From CAYYKD01 sp964471825 (lineage in GTDB: Bacteria > Spirochaetota > GWE2-31-10 > CAYYKD01), in NCBI GenBank assembly GCA_964471825.1, contig CAYYKD010000003.1:74349-138348 (forward strand): a stretch of DNA of 64,000 bases, written 5' to 3'. Made by a program: the position numbers and the translations under genes. Below, in pieces: positions 1 through 9,200 of this stretch (position 1 is its first letter; every line of letters starts with the position of its first letter). The notes below the pieces were generated by a model. It did not search any database. It was not told the origin of the DNA and saw only the letters and a program-made list of their open reading frames with translations.

Positions 1-369
1 GACTATTCTGCCTATCAAAATAAAACCAGGTTTAACCCTTCTGCGATCATGATCGGAAGAGCAGCGATTAGAATGCCCTGGATTTTTAGGATGATTAAAG
101 AATTTGACTCAGACTCAAAGGAATTTACTGTTGATCTCTATGATACATACAAGAGATTTGTTGAGAATCTTAGGATCTATCAACATGAAGACTTCTGGCC
201 ATCAAGACTAAAGAAATTTTCAGTCTACTTCTTTTATAATCTTGCATTCGGTAATTATCTAAAAAACCAAATCTACCACCTAAGAGACTTCAACGAAATT
301 GACGGAATAATCAGACAATACTTTGAAGATAATAGACCTGAACAGGTTAAAACCTTCAAAAACAGTTGA
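1..369 (+). CDS. tRNA-dihydrouridine synthase, C-terminal part (5' truncated by window)
   Basis: The reading frame is open from the first base of the window, so only the last 122 codons are present. Dus enzymes are FMN-dependent and reduce specific uridines in tRNA to dihydrouridine. The visible stretch A-I-M-I-G-R-A-A-I-R-M-P-W-I-F matches the end of the TIM barrel in this family (usual form ..vMIGRaalgnPWlf), which binds the FMN phosphate. It is followed by a helical C-terminal domain of about 95 residues. The first ATG in view (base 49) lies inside this conserved motif and is not the start. The family assignment rests on this one motif plus the helical tail. Which Dus subfamily it belongs to cannot be told. 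Confidence 0.75.
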   Translation, partial: DYSAYQNKTRFNPSAIMIGRAAIRMPWIFRMIKEFDSDSKEFTVDLYDTYKRFVENLRIYQHEDFWPSRLKKFSVYFFYNLAFGNYLKNQIYHLRDFNEIDGIIRQYFEDNRPEQVKTFKNS

Positions 370-435
370 CTGATTCAACACTTTATCGTAAACTCAACTG
401 ATAAATTATCCTATAGGGAACTATCCGAGGGAAAA

Positions 436-915
436 ATGAACTCATTAACAACATATACAGAACATAAAGATTCAAGTATAGATATTCAAGCTGATCTAAA
501 CCAAGCTTTAATAAATGAAACTATGCTGAAAGGCAAGGTCATTGGAAACCTGACAGCTAACAGGTATCAAGTAAACATAGAGAATGACTCCTGTAAATCG
601 TGTTCATCATTTGGGCATAAATGTTCAACAGGCGGGTGCTTAATGACTGTAGTCTCGGAGGTCTTGTTAAATCCGGGCGATGCCGTTCTTGTTGAGAATA
701 ATCCTTCAAAGAATATCCTTGGGGCAGGCCTGTTATTTCTATTTCCATTGGTCTCATTGTTCTTAGTTTATTTTTTGACCGACATTGTTTTTAATAATCA
801 AATAGCAGCCTCTGTTACTTCAGTTATTTCATTGTTACCGTCCTACTTCTTAGTGTATATCTTATCTAAAAAGTATTTCAATAAACTACCCGGAGCATAC
901 AAATCAGATGAATAG
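436..915 (+). CDS. RseC/MucC-like membrane protein with Cys cluster
   Basis: A 159-residue protein with an N-terminal soluble part carrying a cysteine cluster (C-K-S-C...C-S-T-G-G-C, about residues 53-68). Two hydrophobic segments follow (about 97-117 and 121-145) and then a short charged tail. This is the layout of the SoxR-reducing/RseC family. In other bacteria RseC works with the Rsx/Rnf electron-transfer complex or modulates sigma-E. The start is preceded by a weak AGGG-type site. The stop overlaps the start of the (p)ppGpp synthetase gene by 8 bases, so the two are translationally coupled. A complete rnf operon lies about 17 kb away on the other strand, so a functional link to Rnf is possible but inferred. 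Confidence 0.72.
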   Translation: MNSLTTYTEHKDSSIDIQADLNQALINETMLKGKVIGNLTANRYQVNIENDSCKSCSSFGHKCSTGGCLMTVVSEVLLNPGDAVLVENNPSKNILGAGLLFLFPLVSLFLVYFLTDIVFNNQIAASVTSVISLLPSYFLVYILSKKYFNKLPGAYKSDE

Positions 916-2755
916 TATAGGTGATCTCTTAAATGGTGAAAATGATCCGGTCAAACTACTCGAACTGCTAATGAGCAGGATAAATGGAATGGCTCAGGAT
1001 GATATAGAATTGATAGTAAAGGCCTACAGGTTTGCTGAGGAAAGACACAGAGGTCAGGCAAGGGCATCAGGCGAACCGTTTATCATCCACCCCCTATCAG
1101 TAGCAATAAATCTCTCTGTTATGAATGTTGATAAGAATATGATAATAACAGGTCTACTTCATGATGTGGTTGAAGATACAGAGGTAACGCTTAATGACAT
1201 CTCCGAGATGTTTGGAGCAGATGTCGCGTTTCTTGTCGATGGTGTTACAAAGATAACTAAGCTAAAATCCTCGAATTCATTTGACGCAAAGGCTGAAACT
1301 ATCAGAAAAATGCTTCTTGCAATGATTGGCGATCCAAGGGTTATAATTATCAAGTTTGCCGACAAGTTGCACAATATGCGAACCCTGGGATTTCTCAGAG
1401 AGGACAAACAGAGACGGATAGCAACAGAGACACTTGAAATATATGCACCGCTTGCCGGTAAGCTGGGATTGAACACAATTAAGACTGAGCTGGAGGATCT
1501 CTCATTTAAACACCTCTTTAGGGACTCCTATGAACTAATCGATGAGACACTTAAACAGTGGAGCGTTGAATGGGAAAGCAGTGATCAGATCGTTCAGAAA
1601 AAACTAAGAGAGAAACTTATAGATGGCCGTATCCCCTTTAAGATAAAATCAAGAAACAAACATTACTACTCAATATTCAATAAGATGAGAAAGTATAACA
1701 AAAAGATTGAAGAAATATTTGATCTCCATGGTCTAAGGATAATTACAGATACGGTTGAGAATTGTTATCAGATATTCGGGCTTGTTCACAGTCTATGGCA
1801 GCCGATACCGGGGAGATTTAAGGACTACATTGCAAATCCCAAGGAAAACGGATATAGATCACTTCATACTACGGTTCTACTTGATAAGCGAAAGGCCGTA
1901 GAGATTCAGATCAGAACTCAGGACATGGATGAGGTAAATGAGTACGGTATTGCGGCACACTGGTACTATAAGAAAGGGGAGTCTGCTGTTCAGAGAGAGC
2001 TTGACTGGTTGAACAAACTAAAGCAGGTTCATAATGAACAACTTAGCTCAGAGGAATACTACGAGCAAATAAGAGATGAGATCTTAAAGGATCAGATATT
2101 TGTCTTTACACCTAAGGGGGATCCAATCCAGCTGCCAAAGGGTGCTACTGCGATCGATCTTGCCTATAGAATACATACTGACATAGGTAACCGATGTAAG
2201 GGTGCAAAGGGCAATGGGAAGATTATACCTCTTGATGCACCGCTAGAGAACGGTATGATTGTTGATATACTAACCACTAAGACACCTAATCCGCGAGAAT
2301 CATGGCTCTCCTTTGTTAAGACCACACATGCCCAGAGAAAGATAAGGCATGAACTTATTCGCTATAGTGAAAAAAATGGCTATAGCGACAAACATGATAG
2401 ATCTGAAAAACCGGAAAAACCGGAAAAACCGGATAAAACAGATAAATCTGATAAAAATGACAGACTTGACAAAACCCGAACAGACCGTGATGAGTCAAGA
2501 CAGGGCAATAAGAGCACTAAGAAGACAATAAATGAAACAGGTCAAGATTCTACCGGAAAATTCAAGATAGAGGTGTTCGGTGAAAAGAATGTACTCTTTG
2601 CAGTAGCAAACTGTTGCAATCCTGCCCCATCTGATGATTGCGTTGGGCTTGTTTCCAGAGGCAGAGGGATTATTATTCATAAAAGAGGGTGTTCAAATTT
2701 AAAAAATGTAAAGGATAGGGATCTCAGACTGCTCGAGATTAAATGGGGGAAATAA
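908..2755 (+). CDS. relA: Bifunctional (p)ppGpp synthetase/hydrolase (RelA/SpoT family)
   Basis: Stringent-response enzyme making and degrading (p)ppGpp. Order of parts: HD hydrolase domain, with the metal-binding residues in HPLSVA (61-66) and HDVVED (85-90) plus F-A-D-K-L-H-N-M (about 155), so hydrolase activity looks intact; synthetase domain with F-K-D-Y-I-A-N-P-K-E-N-G-Y-R-S-L-H; TGS domain (I-F-V-F-T-P-K-G-D, about 398-460). Next comes a highly charged low-complexity linker (about 500-545) encoded by 9-bp repeats, and then a zinc-finger-like region with paired cysteines (N-C-C-N-P...K-R-G-C). The protein ends there: the ACT/RRM domain usual in long RSH proteins is missing (615 residues against about 700-740). 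The ATG overlaps the stop of the upstream rseC-like gene, and the next gene starts 1 base after the stop. Confidence 0.93.
   Translation: MNSIGDLLNGENDPVKLLELLMSRINGMAQDDIELIVKAYRFAEERHRGQARASGEPFIIHPLSVAINLSVMNVDKNMIITGLLHDVVEDTEVTLNDISEMFGADVAFLVDGVTKITKLKSSNSFDAKAETIRKMLLAMIGDPRVIIIKFADKLHNMRTLGFLREDKQRRIATETLEIYAPLAGKLGLNTIKTELEDLSFKHLFRDSYELIDETLKQWSVEWESSDQIVQKKLREKLIDGRIPFKIKSRNKHYYSIFNKMRKYNKKIEEIFDLHGLRIITDTVENCYQIFGLVHSLWQPIPGRFKDYIANPKENGYRSLHTTVLLDKRKAVEIQIRTQDMDEVNEYGIAAHWYYKKGESAVQRELDWLNKLKQVHNEQLSSEEYYEQIRDEILKDQIFVFTPKGDPIQLPKGATAIDLAYRIHTDIGNRCKGAKGNGKIIPLDAPLENGMIVDILTTKTPNPRESWLSFVKTTHAQRKIRHELIRYSEKNGYSDKHDRSEKPEKPEKPDKTDKSDKNDRLDKTRTDRDESRQGNKSTKKTINETGQDSTGKFKIEVFGEKNVLFAVANCCNPAPSDDCVGLVSRGRGIIIHKRGCSNLKNVKDRDLRLLEIKWGK
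2405..2476 (+). repeat. Eight tandem 9-bp repeats inside the RSH gene
   Basis: Units of the form GA(A/T)AAAxxx are repeated eight times, the first three being identical GAAAAACCG. They encode tripeptides (E/D)-K-(P/T/S/N) in the linker between the TGS and zinc-finger-like domains. The repeat is in frame, so copy-number change alters only the linker length. Confidence 0.9.
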
Positions 2756-2756
2756 C

Positions 2757-3338
2757 ATGAAAACAGTTGTATTTTTTGCGGGCCGCTCTGAGGCCGATGC
2801 ATTATTAAATCACTCAGGTATTAAATTTAACAAGGTCTCAGGTGATTGCTATATTGATAGTGAGGGAAAAATATTCATCTATATAACCGGAATCGGGGTT
2901 GATGCTGTAAATAGTTTCTTTAAGAAACATGATTTAAAGATTGACAACAAGAATCTATACATCAAGGCCGGGTCCTGCGGCATCATAAACAGAAAATTTG
3001 AAATAATGACACCTCTCTATCCTTCAAGTGTCTCTGACGCCATAGAGACAAATAGGACTATTGAGTTGCAAAGAGATTCTAAGACCGGTGCAGATAATAT
3101 TAAACTAATAAGTACTACACAACCAATAAATAATGAGATACTTAGAGATCAGTTTGGCAATTATGACCTTGTTGATATGGAGTCATATACTATTGCCGGT
3201 CTTATTCCTTCGATCAGGATAATACTTGTAGGTACAGATCTTGCAGACAGTAATTCTAAGATTGATTTTATGATGAATATTAAGAACGCATCTGACAAAC
3301 TACGGGATGCAATACTTCAGATGATAAAAAAACGATAA
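2757..3338 (+). CDS. Nucleoside phosphorylase/nucleosidase-superfamily protein
   Basis: A 193-residue protein resembling the MTA/SAH-nucleosidase and purine-phosphorylase superfamily. It has an N-terminal beta strand (T-V-V-F-F-A-G), a G-I-G-V-D-A turn (about 46-51), the central K-A-G-S-C-G-I loop that binds the phosphate or ribose in the family, and V-D-M-E-S-Y (about 140), where the M-E pair holds the ribose hydroxyls. It is shorter than MTAN (about 230) and the usual catalytic Asp segment near the C-terminus reads G-T-D-L-A-D. The substrate cannot be told; a role in SAM/SAH salvage or in futalosine-type nucleoside cleavage is possible. It starts one base after the RSH stop, so it is probably in the same operon. 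Its stop codon lies in a GATAAA repeat. Confidence 0.65.
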   Translation: MKTVVFFAGRSEADALLNHSGIKFNKVSGDCYIDSEGKIFIYITGIGVDAVNSFFKKHDLKIDNKNLYIKAGSCGIINRKFEIMTPLYPSSVSDAIETNRTIELQRDSKTGADNIKLISTTQPINNEILRDQFGNYDLVDMESYTIAGLIPSIRIILVGTDLADSNSKIDFMMNIKNASDKLRDAILQMIKKR

Positions 3339-3363
3339 AGATAACGATAACGATAAAGATAAT
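3334..3363 (+). repeat. Five tandem 6-bp repeats (GATAAA/GATAAC) across a stop codon
   Basis: Bases read GATAAA, GATAAC, GATAAC, GATAAA, GATAAT in succession. The TAA of the first unit is the stop codon of the nucleosidase-like gene, so the array extends from the end of the gene into the 57-bp gap before murJ. Confidence 0.9.
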
Positions 3364-3395
3364 CAAAAATATGAATAAAAAATAAGAAACAGAAA

Positions 3396-5093
3396 ATGAT
3401 ATTACGCTTATTAAAGAAATTATTTACAGGCAGATTTACAATAAATGCAACGCTTCTAATTGCGGTATTCTCACTTCTCTCGAGAGTTCTCGGTCTACTA
3501 AGATCAACGCTGATGGCTGCATTCTACGGAGCAACTGAGAGTCAGGGGTTTGCGGATTGCTATGCTGTTAGCTTTAAACTTCCTGATATCATATTCAATC
3601 TAATTGTATCCGGTGTTATATCAGTTGTACTTGTCCCATACTTCTCTTCACTTTTAGTGGCACACAGAGACAGAGACAGAGGCACGGATAAAGATACAGA
3701 TAGTGGCACAGATAGAGATAGTGAAAAACAAAGAAAGATTGAAAAAGAGCGAAAGATTGAAAAAGAGGCCGAGTTGGACGCAATCAACAGGGGCTGTTCC
3801 AATTTTTTAAATATTTTTTTTATCCTGCTTGCGGTTTTTAATATTGCAGCCTACATATTTACCCCATATTTCGTAAGGGTTCATCTGGTTCCGGGTTGGA
3901 CAGACCAGGTAAATATAGAGTTGACTATTAAGATGACAAGGATTCTGCTTCTTCAGGTCTTATTTATGACAATGTCAGGTGTGTTTAGTTCATATCTGAA
4001 TTCGCTTGAGAAGTTTTTCTATTACAGTGTCGCGTTATTATCATACAATATAGGGATAATTCTCGGTATAACATTATTTGGCAAATTTATGAGTATAGAG
4101 GGTGTTGCGTGGGGTGCGGTTCTTGGTAGTTTCATGCAGTTCTTTATTCAATTCATAGGTGCAAGGATAAGCGGTTTTAAGTATCACTTTAGACTTCCAA
4201 TAGTCAATAGGGAGATTGTTCATCTATTTGGCATCGCAGTCCCCAGAATTATAGCACTCGGCGGAGAGCAGTTTGTTAAGTTTCAGCTTGTTAACTTTGG
4301 ATCATTTATCTTTACGGGAGCGATATTTATATTCGAGTCAGCTGAGAATTTTGGAATGGTTCCCTATGGAATGATAGCAGTCAGCATATCTGTTACAGTT
4401 TTTCCTTTGTTTAGCAAGTTATTTGCCAGGGGTGAGTTCAATAGGGCGTTCTATGCACTTTTTCACCATATTAGAATGGCACTATTCTACATGGTATTTA
4501 TATCGATCTGTATTATAGTCTATAGGGTACAGTTAATCGATCTCCTGATCGGCTATAACAGATTTACTGCGAATGACATCAAACTAACCGCTGATGCACT
4601 TGCCTATTTTATGATAGGCATCCCATTTTTTTCACTCTCAATAATCATAGTTAGATATCTCTATGCACAGAAGATCTCCATCGCACCAATGATTTTTACA
4701 CTGATCTCTGTTGTTGTAACAGTATTCTCTGCAAAGGCACTTATCCCGACACTAAGCGTATCAGCACTCTCGGCAGGCCGTTCGGCAGGCTATGTTGTGC
4801 AGTTTGTTTTGATGATCTCCATGATAGTTATCCACACAGTTACTAAGTACAGACCAATAACGATCCCATACGGCCAGATCAGACAGATCTTATTAATTAT
4901 CCTTGCAAACGGGGTTATTCTATTAGGAGGTATATACCTTGAAAAATTTGCACAGATAAATATCGCCGGCAAGCTTTCCCCATTGCTTGAGGGGTTGATT
5001 GGTGCTGTCGTCCTATCCATCTCATATTACTTGATAACAGCCCTGATGGGTATTGAGGACTCAAAAAAACTGCTAAAAAAATTCACGGGTTAA
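3396..5093 (+). CDS. murJ: Lipid II flippase MurJ (MviN)
   Basis: A 565-residue polytopic membrane protein of the MOP superfamily with about 14 hydrophobic segments. It moves lipid II across the inner membrane during peptidoglycan synthesis. The N-terminus (N-A-T-L-L-I-A-V-F-S-L-L-S-R-V-L-G-L-L-R) and the following A-D-C-Y-A-V-S-F-K-L-P-D are typical of MurJ. Between TM2 and TM3, where the family has a short cytoplasmic loop, this protein carries about 38 extra charged residues of R-D/T-D/K-E type (about residues 90-127), encoded by imperfect 6-bp and 18-bp DNA repeats. The rest is of normal length. The start is an ATG with only a weak purine-rich site (AAGAAACAGAAA). Upstream genes are co-directional, and the downstream gene is convergent. 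Confidence 0.92.
   Translation: MILRLLKKLFTGRFTINATLLIAVFSLLSRVLGLLRSTLMAAFYGATESQGFADCYAVSFKLPDIIFNLIVSGVISVVLVPYFSSLLVAHRDRDRGTDKDTDSGTDRDSEKQRKIEKERKIEKEAELDAINRGCSNFLNIFFILLAVFNIAAYIFTPYFVRVHLVPGWTDQVNIELTIKMTRILLLQVLFMTMSGVFSSYLNSLEKFFYYSVALLSYNIGIILGITLFGKFMSIEGVAWGAVLGSFMQFFIQFIGARISGFKYHFRLPIVNREIVHLFGIAVPRIIALGGEQFVKFQLVNFGSFIFTGAIFIFESAENFGMVPYGMIAVSISVTVFPLFSKLFARGEFNRAFYALFHHIRMALFYMVFISICIIVYRVQLIDLLIGYNRFTANDIKLTADALAYFMIGIPFFSLSIIIVRYLYAQKISIAPMIFTLISVVVTVFSAKALIPTLSVSALSAGRSAGYVVQFVLMISMIVIHTVTKYRPITIPYGQIRQILLIILANGVILLGGIYLEKFAQINIAGKLSPLLEGLIGAVVLSISYYLITALMGIEDSKKLLKKFTG
3663..3774 (+). repeat. Simple-sequence expansion in the murJ TM2-TM3 loop
   Basis: The segment is built from hexamer-like units (GAGACA, GATAAA, GATAGA, GATACA) followed by two copies of an 18-bp unit ending in ATTGAAAAAGAG, which encode R-K-I-E-K-E twice. 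It codes for alternating charged dipeptides and keeps the frame open. Confidence 0.85.
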
Positions 5094-5159
5094 AGGCTCT
5101 TGTCCTCCAGTTGTAGAAATAAATCCCAAAGCAGATTTTATATGCTCGATTGTTCTCAT

Positions 5160-6047
5160 CTACAGCTTCTCTATTTCCTTTATCGATAGACCTGTAGCTT
5201 TTGAGATAATATCACTTGATACACCAAGTTTTTTAAAATTTCTTGCATCTTCAAGTTTACCTTTTTCTATCCCTTTTTCAATACCCTTTTCTGTAAAATA
5301 GGCTTCTAATGTCAACAATTTACTACCTCCTTCAGAGTTCTGTTTTTGTACTATTTCAATTATTTGGTCTTCATTTAAGTTTTTAGTTAAGAAAATATAT
5401 ATCAAAAACAACTCTAATGTCTGAAAATTATTTAAAAGACCCAGTGTATTAAGGTTAGTTATGATTTTATTTACCGAATCAAGATCATCCTGACGAAATG
5501 CCGTTTTTAGAGCTATCATTGATGAAGATAGTAAAAGATTTTTGTGAAATGCATCGCTGTTCTCTATATTAAAATTAATTGTATCATATAGAATATAACG
5601 AAAATTCAATAATAAGTTCTTTATAGAATCATCTACACTGAAAATGTTAGAAAATTCGCTTGGAATATCCCATTTTTCAGTGCCATGATAAAAGACTATA
5701 GGTATTATCAGTCGAAAATCCTTTTTGTCAGAAAAGTCGCGTTCAAACATAGAGTATGTGTAGGACAGTATCTGTAAGAAAAGAGCATTTGTATCGGGAA
5801 GGTAGGATTTGTGTTCAACAAGGATAAAAATATCGATATTCTTATCATCAAGTTTTGATTTAATTACAACATCAGAAAAAAATTCTTTAAATCGGGTTTG
5901 AATATATGAAGTGTCATCAAATTCAAGGTTTTTAAAATCAAGTTTTGATGAAATATTAGAAGGTAGTGTTTCAAGCAAAAAATCCCTTGCATTATCGGGA
6001 TTTTTAATAATGTTAACAAAGAAATCATTGTGTAAATTTTTTTCCAT
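5160..6047 (-). CDS. Rpn/YhgA-like PD-(D/E)XK nuclease family protein
   Basis: A 295-residue member of the Rpn/'transposase_31' family, whose characterised members are recombination-promoting PD-(D/E)XK nucleases rather than true transposases. The nuclease core is visible as F-S-D-V-V (Asp, about residue 58) followed by I-D-I-F-I-L-V-E-H-K-S (E-x-K pair, about 71-81). Then comes the family's usual I-P-I-V-F-Y-H-G-T-E-K-W block (about 115). The C-terminus has the common EKGIEKGIEKGK repeat and a last helix (T-G-L-S-I-K-E-I-E-K-L). No terminal inverted repeats flank it, so it is a stand-alone gene, not an IS. A near-consensus promoter puts the transcript start at or next to the ATG, with no Shine-Dalgarno site. 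A remnant of a second family member lies at 53.1-53.4 kb. Confidence 0.82.
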   Translation of the reverse strand: MEKNLHNDFFVNIIKNPDNARDFLLETLPSNISSKLDFKNLEFDDTSYIQTRFKEFFSDVVIKSKLDDKNIDIFILVEHKSYLPDTNALFLQILSYTYSMFERDFSDKKDFRLIIPIVFYHGTEKWDIPSEFSNIFSVDDSIKNLLLNFRYILYDTINFNIENSDAFHKNLLLSSSMIALKTAFRQDDLDSVNKIITNLNTLGLLNNFQTLELFLIYIFLTKNLNEDQIIEIVQKQNSEGGSKLLTLEAYFTEKGIEKGIEKGKLEDARNFKKLGVSSDIISKATGLSIKEIEKL

Positions 6048-6053
6048 GTTTAT

Positions 6054-6082
6054 ATAATATAAAAAACTATACTAAATGTCAA
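6054..6082 (-). promoter_or_regulatory. Sigma-70-type promoter of the Rpn gene, probably leaderless
   Basis: On the minus strand TTGACA (6082-6077), a 17-base spacer and TATTAT (6059-6054). Only six bases (ATAAAC) separate the -10 box from the ATG at 6047, so transcription should start at the first base of the start codon. No ribosome-binding site can exist on such a transcript. Confidence 0.7.
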
Positions 6083-6293
6083 TTTTTAATAACTATGAAA
6101 GACACTTTTTTTAATAATATCACGCAACCAGGATTATTCAGATTGTTATTCTATACTTTTATTTTGTTTCTTCAGAGGCTCTATAGAGTAGATTTAACAG
6201 AATAAAAGTTAAAACTTATTAACGCTTATTGATTTGACATATATTTATAATTTTGATATAAAAGAACTAGGATTGTATAATTTTGGAGCGTTG

Positions 6294-9200
6294 ATGGACA
6301 ATAGCTGTTATGACAACTTGTTTGAAAGATCAAATGCTGCATATGCAGTGATCGACCTCAAATCAAAGACCTATGAATACACTAATAGGTTGTTTTATAA
6401 AATCTTTAAGGTAAAAGCAAACAACTCAATTATAGACAATAAACTTCTACCGATAGACAATGTGTCAGTGCCTGATATAGATACACTTAAAAAAAAGATC
6501 ATAAGGGTAAAATTTAATCATTTTAAAAAAAATTGCATATTACTCGGTAGGTTTCTGTCAAAACGAAAACTGCTTATAAAGTTTAATTTTGTTAAGGATC
6601 AGGAAACTAATAAGTTTATCTCATTATTGAAGATTACAAGGCAAATATCAGAGTCAAAAAATAATAGGCACCTATACTCAAGGATTATGGATCATGTTCA
6701 TGAACTTAGCGGTTCATCATATTCATTTCTAAACCTCTACACAAGCAATTCTGAGTACTACAAAACGGTTGCAATGTCCGGTCCGTCAAAGACTATAAGC
6801 AGAGCATTAAAACTAGTAGGGATTGACCTTTCAACAAAGCTGTGGAGTACTGATCACTTCAAGTTTGAGGCGATCAAGAAACGACCTACCGTCTTCTTTA
6901 GGACTTTGACTGATCTCTCACATAAAACGCTCCCTGTTACAGTTACAAGGCTATTAGAGAAATCATTTAATCTTGGTATTGTGGTAATTATGCGGCTTCA
7001 ATTTAACGAAAAACTCATTGGAGATATAACACTGATATTTAAAAAAGGAAAACTTCTCAGGAATAGATTAAAACTTGAGTTGTTCTCTAATATTTTTGGG
7101 ACAACAACAGGTCAAAACATTCTAAACAAACAGATAGCCTATGATCTGTCAAAGTTAAATATAATTCTTGACTCTGCAGGTGATGGAATCCTTGGAATAG
7201 ATGAAAAAGGCAATCATACATTTGTCAATAATAAAGCATCTGAGATACTGGGATTTACAAAGAGTGAACTAATCGGTAAGAATAGCCATGCTCTATGGCA
7301 CCATCACAGAAAAGATAATACGGTATTTAAAGATGCCGATTGCCCAATCTACAAATCTATCAATGAGAATAGACCGGTATTTATGGAAGACTACTTTATA
7401 AAAAAGAACAACAAGTTTGTAAATGTTGAGTTTTCATGCGTGCCTTATATCGATAATGAAGATAGAAAGGGGGGTGTTTTAATTTTTCGTGATATAACAG
7501 AGAAAAAATTTATTGCCGATCGGCTGCAAAAAAGTGAGGAGAGATTAAAACTTGCAACATGGGGTACAAATGTAGGGATCTGGGATTACTATATAGACGA
7601 TGATAGGCTGATCTGGGATGATAAGATGTTTGAGCTTTTTGGTGTTGATACAGCAAATTTTTCTCACAACTTTAAATCATGGCAAGATAGAATCCGCCCT
7701 GATGCATTAGAGCAGGCACTCAGTCAATTTCGTACAGCTCTCAAAGAAGACAAAAAATTCTATATTGAATTCCCTATTATTACTGAAAATGGTGAAGAGA
7801 GATACCTGGCAGGAGCGGGACTTCCTGTTAAAGACACAAAAGGTAAACCGATCAGGGTTGTCGGCATCAACTATGATATCACAAATAGAAAGGCCGATGA
7901 ACAGGAGCTGATCAAATCGAAGGAGATTGCAATCCAGGCAAACTATGCAAAGAGCAGATTCCTTGCGAATATGAGTCATGAGATTAGAACTCCTATGAAT
8001 GGAATAGTCGGATTCCTACAACTTATGGAGGACACTCCGCTTGATGACAATCAAAGAGAGTTCTTGAAAAATATGCAGATCTCATCTGATATACTCCTCT
8101 CTGTAATTAACGATATACTAGATATCTCTAAGATCGAGGCAGGTAAGATTACTCTCGAGAACATTAATTTTAATCTGAGATCGACAATTGATACAACTCT
8201 TGATCTCTTTGAAACTAAAGCTAAATCAAAAAACTTAAATCTTATTTTAAAGACTCATCCTGAATTGCCTGAGTTTGTCACCGGTGATCCGACAAGGCTT
8301 AGACAGGTTCTGTCTAATTTGATAAGCAATGCTATTAAGTTTACAGACTCCGGAACTGTTCAAGTTGAGGTCTGTCCTGTAATAGATGTTAATGAAAACT
8401 ATGATTGTTCAGATAATAATAATAGTGATCAGGGTAAAGCTGATATGGTGTTATTTAAAATTACTGATACAGGAATTGGACTCAACCCTGAACAAATAGA
8501 AAACCTTTTCAAACCATTTGTGCAGGGCGATATCTCATCTACCAGAAAATATGGCGGTACAGGATTGGGACTTGCAATTTCTAAGAACCTTGTTCAGCTC
8601 ATGGGTGGTGAGATAAGTGTTGAGAGTGGGCTAAATAGAGGTTCAACATTCTACTTTACGGCATTATTTCAGAAGTCAGCGACAAGATTAAACTATGAAC
8701 TTGACGAGTCAGCCTTACGAGGAAAAACAGTCATGCTGGTAGATTACAATACAGTTAATCTAAAACTTACAGCATCATATATTAAAGATCAAGGCTGCAC
8801 GATTCATACCTTAGAGAATATCTCAGATGCAAATAAACTATTATCAGATCTAAATAGAACAGGCTCAAATGTAGATATTTTTATGATTGACAAGTATTTT
8901 ATTGACTTTGATCCGGATGGTTTCAATGTTTTAAACAAGTATCTGAATGATATGGGGATTTCTTCAATAGTTTTAACTGTAAGCGGCGTTATTGGCGACG
9001 GTCTTGTCGCATCAAACTACGGATTTGATGCATACCTCACTAAGCCCTATACTAAGCAATCACTGATTGGTGTACTATCTCTTGTTCTTAAAAATACAGA
9101 GCAAAACAAAACCGGCCTAATTACCAAACACACCTTAAATGAAGTAATTCAGCATAAACAAAAGAGGGTGCTGATAGTAGAACAAGATGCAGGTATTTTC

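Noticed and set aside
3560..3802. Antisense open frame rich in Ser/Leu/Val opposite murJ
   Set aside because: It mirrors the low-complexity charged repeat on the coding strand and has no ribosome-binding site or family match.
5160..6047. Rpn/YhgA gene as an insertion sequence
   Set aside because: No terminal inverted repeats or target duplications flank it, and it has its own promoter; PD-(D/E)XK nuclease family, not a DDE or HUH transposase.
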